DNA of 64,000 nt from Branchiostoma lanceolatum (Eukaryota; Chordata; Leptocardii; Amphioxiformes; Branchiostomatidae). Position 1 is the stretch's first letter. Each line of letters starts with the position of its first letter. The DNA is taken from assembly GCF_035083965.1 (NCBI RefSeq), contig NC_089735.1, forward strand, positions 6,474,001 through 6,538,000. The letters run 5' to 3'. Shown one piece after another: positions 61,301 through 64,000 of the stretch. A model generated the notes under the pieces. That model made no database searches. It was not told the origin of the DNA and saw only the letters and a list, made by a program, of their open reading frames with translations. Made by a program: the position numbers and the translations under genes.

Positions 61301-63523
61301 GAGCGGTCCAAACAGAGCCCCTGAGAGGTGCACAGAGGTTTGTAAACGACACATTTTCTTACATTGGGAGTTTTATCACAAGAGAAGTATGATTTCCACC
61401 ATGAATTGTTTGACAGGAGTACTACAGTTGCAATGAGCAAAAAGAGAAGGCTTCTTGACGTCCTTTAATGCTTAGATTTGACCTAAATCATTCAGAGATA
61501 ACTTAACATTGCAAAACAATAGACAAGGCTTCATTTAGAGTTTCATCTAGACCTCCAGCTGAATCTTTATGAAAAAAATGTCAGAGAACCAAGGAAATAA
61601 ATTGGTGTGACCTAACACGATATTGTATTGCTTTGACCTTGTCATACCTGTGAAGAGGTCGGCGACCTTGCCAAGGTCGTTGGGGCTGCCCCGCCAGATC
61701 TCTTCCATGTTCTGTAGTTTCAGTCTGTTTGCCTTGTCCTGATAGTCCAGTCTCGCAAAGAAGAACCCATCATATCCCATCTAGGAGAGGTCGTAACAGT
61801 AGTCATACACAGGTTGCAGTTACCAGGAAACAGAGGTCATGGTGGACCAAGGAAATCTTGGTTGGAGTGCATCAAGAAGGACATGAAGGTGTGCGGTCTC
61901 ACCAGCATGGACCTGTTAGACAAAGCTGCTTGGAAGCATGGTGTAGCCGACTACCTTTTTGTCACACTCACAGACCCCTGCAGCAGTTTAATCAAATACT
62001 ACTACTGCTGCTACTACAGCATGTATCCTACACTACAACATGTAGTTTATCTTTAAAATCTTATCTTTCAAATTATATGTGAGTTATATTTTTGTGAGTA
62101 GCACAGATGCAAGTTCCTGTACCTGTGCAAAAAGTGAAGCCTGTTCCCTGGAGTGTCCAAACGGATCGATGTGCCACGCCACAAGGGGTCGACCACAGTC
62201 GCCAAACGTCGTGTTTAAGAACTGGAGGCCGAGCGTCATCTGGTCGATGATTGCGTTGTAATGTGTGCTGGCCTCATCGTTCATGCACCAGCCGCCATTG
62301 ATAAATTCCAATCGGCCTGTGGAAAGAGATCATTATGAAATTGTTGAAAAAAATGTGTTGAATATTCTAAACAAGACAACTTACCTCTGGTCTACCAGTC
62401 TAGAGGGCTGCTTGGAGCACAATTAAATCAGACTAGTACAGAGCTATCTCAAGCTTTACATTTTTGCCATCCCACTTTTTGTTTGGGAGCCTATATAATG
62501 TTAATTTTCCTTGGTCAATCTATCATTTTAAGTATACAATTTCAAATATTTCAATTTTTTGGACGGACAGGATAAAATTTTTGCCAGTCCCAACAAGAAA
62601 ATTTCCGTCCTGGGACAGAGGGACGGGTCTTGGAGACAGCCCTAGACTGGGGTATAATTTAAGACTTACCTTCGTTCACTAGCTTCTTGACCCTGCTGTG
62701 CATGTCTTCATCTTGTTCATCCCACCAGCGCTTGAAGAAGGCCATCTCCACATAGATGAACCTCCTCTTGGGGTTGGCCTCGAGCTGGGGAATGACTCCA
62801 TCCAGGATGTACTGAACACCCGCCCTCTGGATGGTGGTGTTTGCTACAAAATAATCAATAATTTGTTTTCCTTCCATGACGTCACAGGCTGCTTTTGCGA
62901 AGCAAACAGTATATAATCATTGTGATTCCATCCAACAAAGTGCATGATATTATGACATTTGCTAAATATTTGCTTCTTTAATAGAAGAACACTTTTTGCG
63001 ACTCACAGTCCCAGGTTCTGAACCATTTGCTGCATTCACTGTGACGTTGTAGAAGGAATCTAATTTGATTACCTGGCAGCAGGAATCAAGTATATGATTT
63101 GTTCGATGTTCAATAACTTATGATTACAGAAGGGTGTATTTTGTACAAATATCTCTGTTCATTGGAATAATACTTAACTTAACATAGTTGAATGTAATCA
63201 GGAAATGTCCTACCTTGGTGTCACAAGCACTTTAAGGAGTAACACACCAGTTCTTGTACAATAAGTACAAGTTGTGTAAGACCAGACTGCCCGTGAGACT
63301 GTTAGGTTTGATCCACTCACACAGGGATTAACTCCTCGTCCTGAAAAACTAAAACGGTCTGGCCCAATACCACACTGTAAAACTAGATACATGTTAAAAT
63401 CAGACGTAGTGTACCTCCATAGTAATATTGGTCCACTGTCTTGAGCCAGCCGACGTCGTCATGTGTATGAGGCACCAGGTGCACATTAATCATACCAGGC
63501 TTGATTGGAAGGGAATGACATTT
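51468..63523 (-). CDS. MAN2B1: Lysosomal alpha-mannosidase, nearly complete (first exon(s) off right edge)
   Basis: GH38 acid alpha-mannosidase of lysosomal N-glycan breakdown. Exons 5' to 3': 63523-63415, 62843-62670, 62316-62123, 61780-61648, then 61320-61244 or 61201-61128, 60593-60522, 60308-60192, 59660-59463, 59170-59098, 58540-58501, 58296-58227, 57959-57840, 57361-57242, 56687-56549, 56226-56132, 55976-55758, 54994-54813, 54467-54335, 53909-53829, 53473-53237, 52815-52675, 52044-51942, 51583-51468. About 980 residues lie in the window (vertebrate total about 1,010). Zinc and catalytic motifs are all present: [14 protein letters not shown] (His and Asp zinc ligands), WHIDPFGHS (nucleophile Asp, also zinc ligand), HHDAVSGT (zinc His). 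[17 protein letters not shown] and [10 protein letters not shown] are further GH38 landmarks. The C-terminus ...[12 protein letters not shown] fits. Signal peptide not in view. The nearby 35 bases before a donor at the right edge could be part of the preceding exon, but this is unclear. Confidence 0.95.
51597..51770. repeat. (ATC/CAT)n-rich microsatellite
   Basis: About 170 bases of imperfect CAT/ATC repeats in the last MAN2B1 intron, starting 14 bases from the acceptor of the final exon. It generates spurious His-rich or Asp-rich open frames. Confidence 0.9.
52341..52386 (+). repeat. (TG)n microsatellite
   Basis: TG run with two TGAG interruptions in a MAN2B1 intron. Confidence 0.9.
53525..53745. 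repeat. Repeat family D, full copy, MAN2B1 intron
   Basis: Begins 'tccaggactgttcctcca' and ends 'tctggagacagccct'. Internal 'ctgtccgttcaaaaactt' and 'atgacggatttaacat' match 15345-15595. Confidence 0.65.
54609..54637 (+). repeat. (CA)n microsatellite
   Basis: CA run in the MAN2B1 intron between exons 54467-54335 and 54994-54813. Confidence 0.9.
55078..55390 (+). repeat. Long G/T-only minisatellite region
   Basis: About 310 bases of TG with scattered GC, TA and GA steps and almost no C on the plus strand apart from sporadic 'tgcatgtg'. Intron of MAN2B1 between exons 54994-54813 and 55976-55758. The long open frames read from it are artefacts. Confidence 0.9.
56738..57000 (-). repeat. tRNA-derived SINE family A, complete copy, MAN2B1 intron
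   Basis: On the minus strand the head reads gtggcgctgagtggctaggc, then 'caggttcgattcctggc'. This resembles a tRNA with A-box-like tggctaggct and B-box ggttcgattcc. The body then runs to 'gcaacccactgcccctacag'. It does not fold into a full tRNA by eye, so it is not called a tRNA gene. Confidence 0.75.
58612..58875 (-). repeat. SINE family B, fullest copy, MAN2B1 intron
   Basis: Minus strand: 'ggttctaattagttggtaac', then 'agacctcagttcaatcctgg' (B-box-like gttcaatcc), then the shared body to 'gctactgaaacagc'. Confidence 0.65.
59925..60178 (+). repeat. tRNA-derived SINE family A, complete copy, MAN2B1 intron
   Basis: Head 'aatggccgagcgtttaggct' and 'cacgggtttgatccctggc' (A- and B-box-like). The body contains 'gagtacctgacttcagtgg' and 'ggataacaacccactgcccc'. 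It ends 14 bases before the donor of exon 60308-60192. Confidence 0.75.
60843..61037. mobile_element. 195-bp MITE related to the pogo-like element at 26029-27530
   Basis: Starts CAGTCAAACCTGTATAAGCG and ends TAGTTTTGACTG. Contains GACCAC and GTGGTCC motifs like the subterminal repeats of the larger element. No TA duplication is preserved. In the MAN2B1 intron next to the duplicated exon pair. Confidence 0.7.
61128..61201 (-). CDS. MAN2B1: MAN2B1 exon 5, version B (74 nt)
   Basis: Encodes [20 protein letters not shown] followed by GQPVQ. Acceptor tatacag and donor CAG|GTGAGG. Enters in phase 1 and leaves in phase 0, identical to version A, so either can join exon 61780-61648 to exon 60593-60522. 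Corresponds to the vertebrate stretch around PPRNLCWDVLCVDQPL in the catalytic domain. Confidence 0.85.
61244..61320 (-). CDS. MAN2B1: MAN2B1 exon 5, version A (77 nt)
   Basis: Encodes [20 protein letters not shown] followed by HDPPVQ. Acceptor ctctcag and donor CAG|GTAAGA. Clearly homologous to version B (LF..Y.PP.GLCF..LC...PVQ), one codon longer. Using both would duplicate the segment in frame, since A starts phase 1 and ends phase 0 while B needs a phase-1 entry. A-to-B joining would therefore shift the frame, which favours exclusive use. Confidence 0.85.
61800..62060 (+). mobile_element. 3' end of a non-LTR retrotransposon in MAN2B1 intron
   Basis: Open stretch [19 protein letters not shown] followed by [20 protein letters not shown]. 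This is the basic C-terminal pattern G-x-PRK-x-W-x(3)-KKD of RT polyproteins. A tail of 'tactactactgctgctact' follows. Confidence 0.7.
62555..62648. repeat. Repeat family D fragment
   Basis: Contains 'ttttttggacggacagga', 'cgtcctgggacagaggga' and 'cttggagacagccctaga'. Confidence 0.55.
63007..63072 (-). other. Candidate 66-nt in-frame cassette exon of MAN2B1
   Basis: Between exons 63523-63415 and 62843-62670. Flanked by ctgccag acceptor and ACT|GTGAGT donor, 66 bases long (22 codons), open in the phase required by the neighbours ([17 protein letters not shown]...). Vertebrate MAN2B1 has nothing here, so it may be chance or a lineage-specific insert. Confidence 0.3.
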
Positions 63524-64000
63524 CTGGAGAACGAAACAAAAACAACCAAGAAATGACACAGAATATGTACACGTATCTATAATCAGTCCTACATAAATCT
63601 TCTCTTTTTTTTTTTTACAAACGTATTTATACACTGTGTTCAAGTACAAACTTGTTTTTAACAGTTCTCAAACTTCTCATATCACCTGAACTAGATTGAC
63701 ATGATACAACCGGCGCTGCAGATTGACTCATTGCAGTACCATGCTCCCACCCACTACTCACGGTCCATCCCTATATGCTTTCTAAATTTCATCATTATTC
63801 TTTTGTTTTGTCATTTTTTTGGTGAAATTTCTGAGTAAACCTACAACTTAGTGAGATATGTGACCTAGGATACACAACTGGATAAATACAAAACACATAC
63901 ATGTACTGTAAATATTGTAATAATCACAGGTGGTTTTCAAGGTCACTGCATCACTGTGAACTCACCACATCGACAAAGAGGTGTTGCTATTGGTTCAACC

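Noticed and set aside
63966..64000. Possible 3' end of the preceding MAN2B1 exon at the right edge (minus, donor GTG|GTGAGT)
   Set aside because: The frame needed to join the next exon runs into a TAG within 24 bases. It could only work with a very short exon, so it is not called.

Overview
The window looks like nuclear DNA of an invertebrate chordate, most probably a lancelet (Branchiostoma). The genes are multi-exon with GT-AG introns of a few hundred bases. Their proteins are close to vertebrate orthologues, and the introns are full of short palindromic MITEs, tRNA-headed SINEs and LINE tails. The species is inferred from gene content and repeat style; no marker sequence proves it.

Layout, left to right. 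(1) 452-2629, minus: N-terminal part of RABGGTB, the Rab geranylgeranyltransferase beta subunit; the rest lies beyond the left edge. (2) 4335-9817, plus: a complete ten-exon adenosine kinase (ADK, 349 aa), head-to-head with RABGGTB. (3) 10954-29064, minus: a complete 22-exon KAT6A/KAT6B (MOZ/MORF) lysine acetyltransferase (1,959 aa), tail-to-tail with ADK. It carries winged-helix, double PHD, MYST, acidic and Met-rich C-terminal regions. (4) 34232-36546 and (5) 39685-44938, both plus: two small type I membrane proteins, each with one EGF domain. They form a tandem pair of EGF/TGF-alpha-like (ErbB ligand family) precursors, and both have the intron between cysteines 4 and 5 that marks that family. 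(6) 51468-63523, minus: lysosomal alpha-mannosidase (MAN2B1), 23 exons in the window, with only the signal-peptide end missing off the right edge.

The six genes do not form a pathway. They are ordinary neighbours: prenylation, purine salvage, chromatin, growth-factor signalling and lysosomal glycan breakdown. Gene-poor DNA lies at 29.1-34.2 kb, 36.6-39.7 kb and 44.9-51.5 kb. It holds intergenic sequence and transposons, including a 1.8-kb hAT-type element with a perfect 8-bp target duplication. A 1.5-kb pogo/Tc1-like element with TA target sites sits in a KAT6 intron.

The most notable observations are: (a) a nine-copy 70-bp tandem array in RABGGTB in which every unit repeats a 3' splice site plus the first eight codons of the next exon; (b) a duplicated, apparently mutually exclusive exon pair in MAN2B1; (c) the tandem EGF-ligand pair; (d) strong over-representation of the palindrome TAACGTTA, 14 copies in 64 kb; (e) a start-stop uORF and a 5-codon uORF directly before the KAT6 start. 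All exon boundaries were read by eye from splice consensus, reading phase and similarity to remembered protein families. No alignment or transcript data were available.
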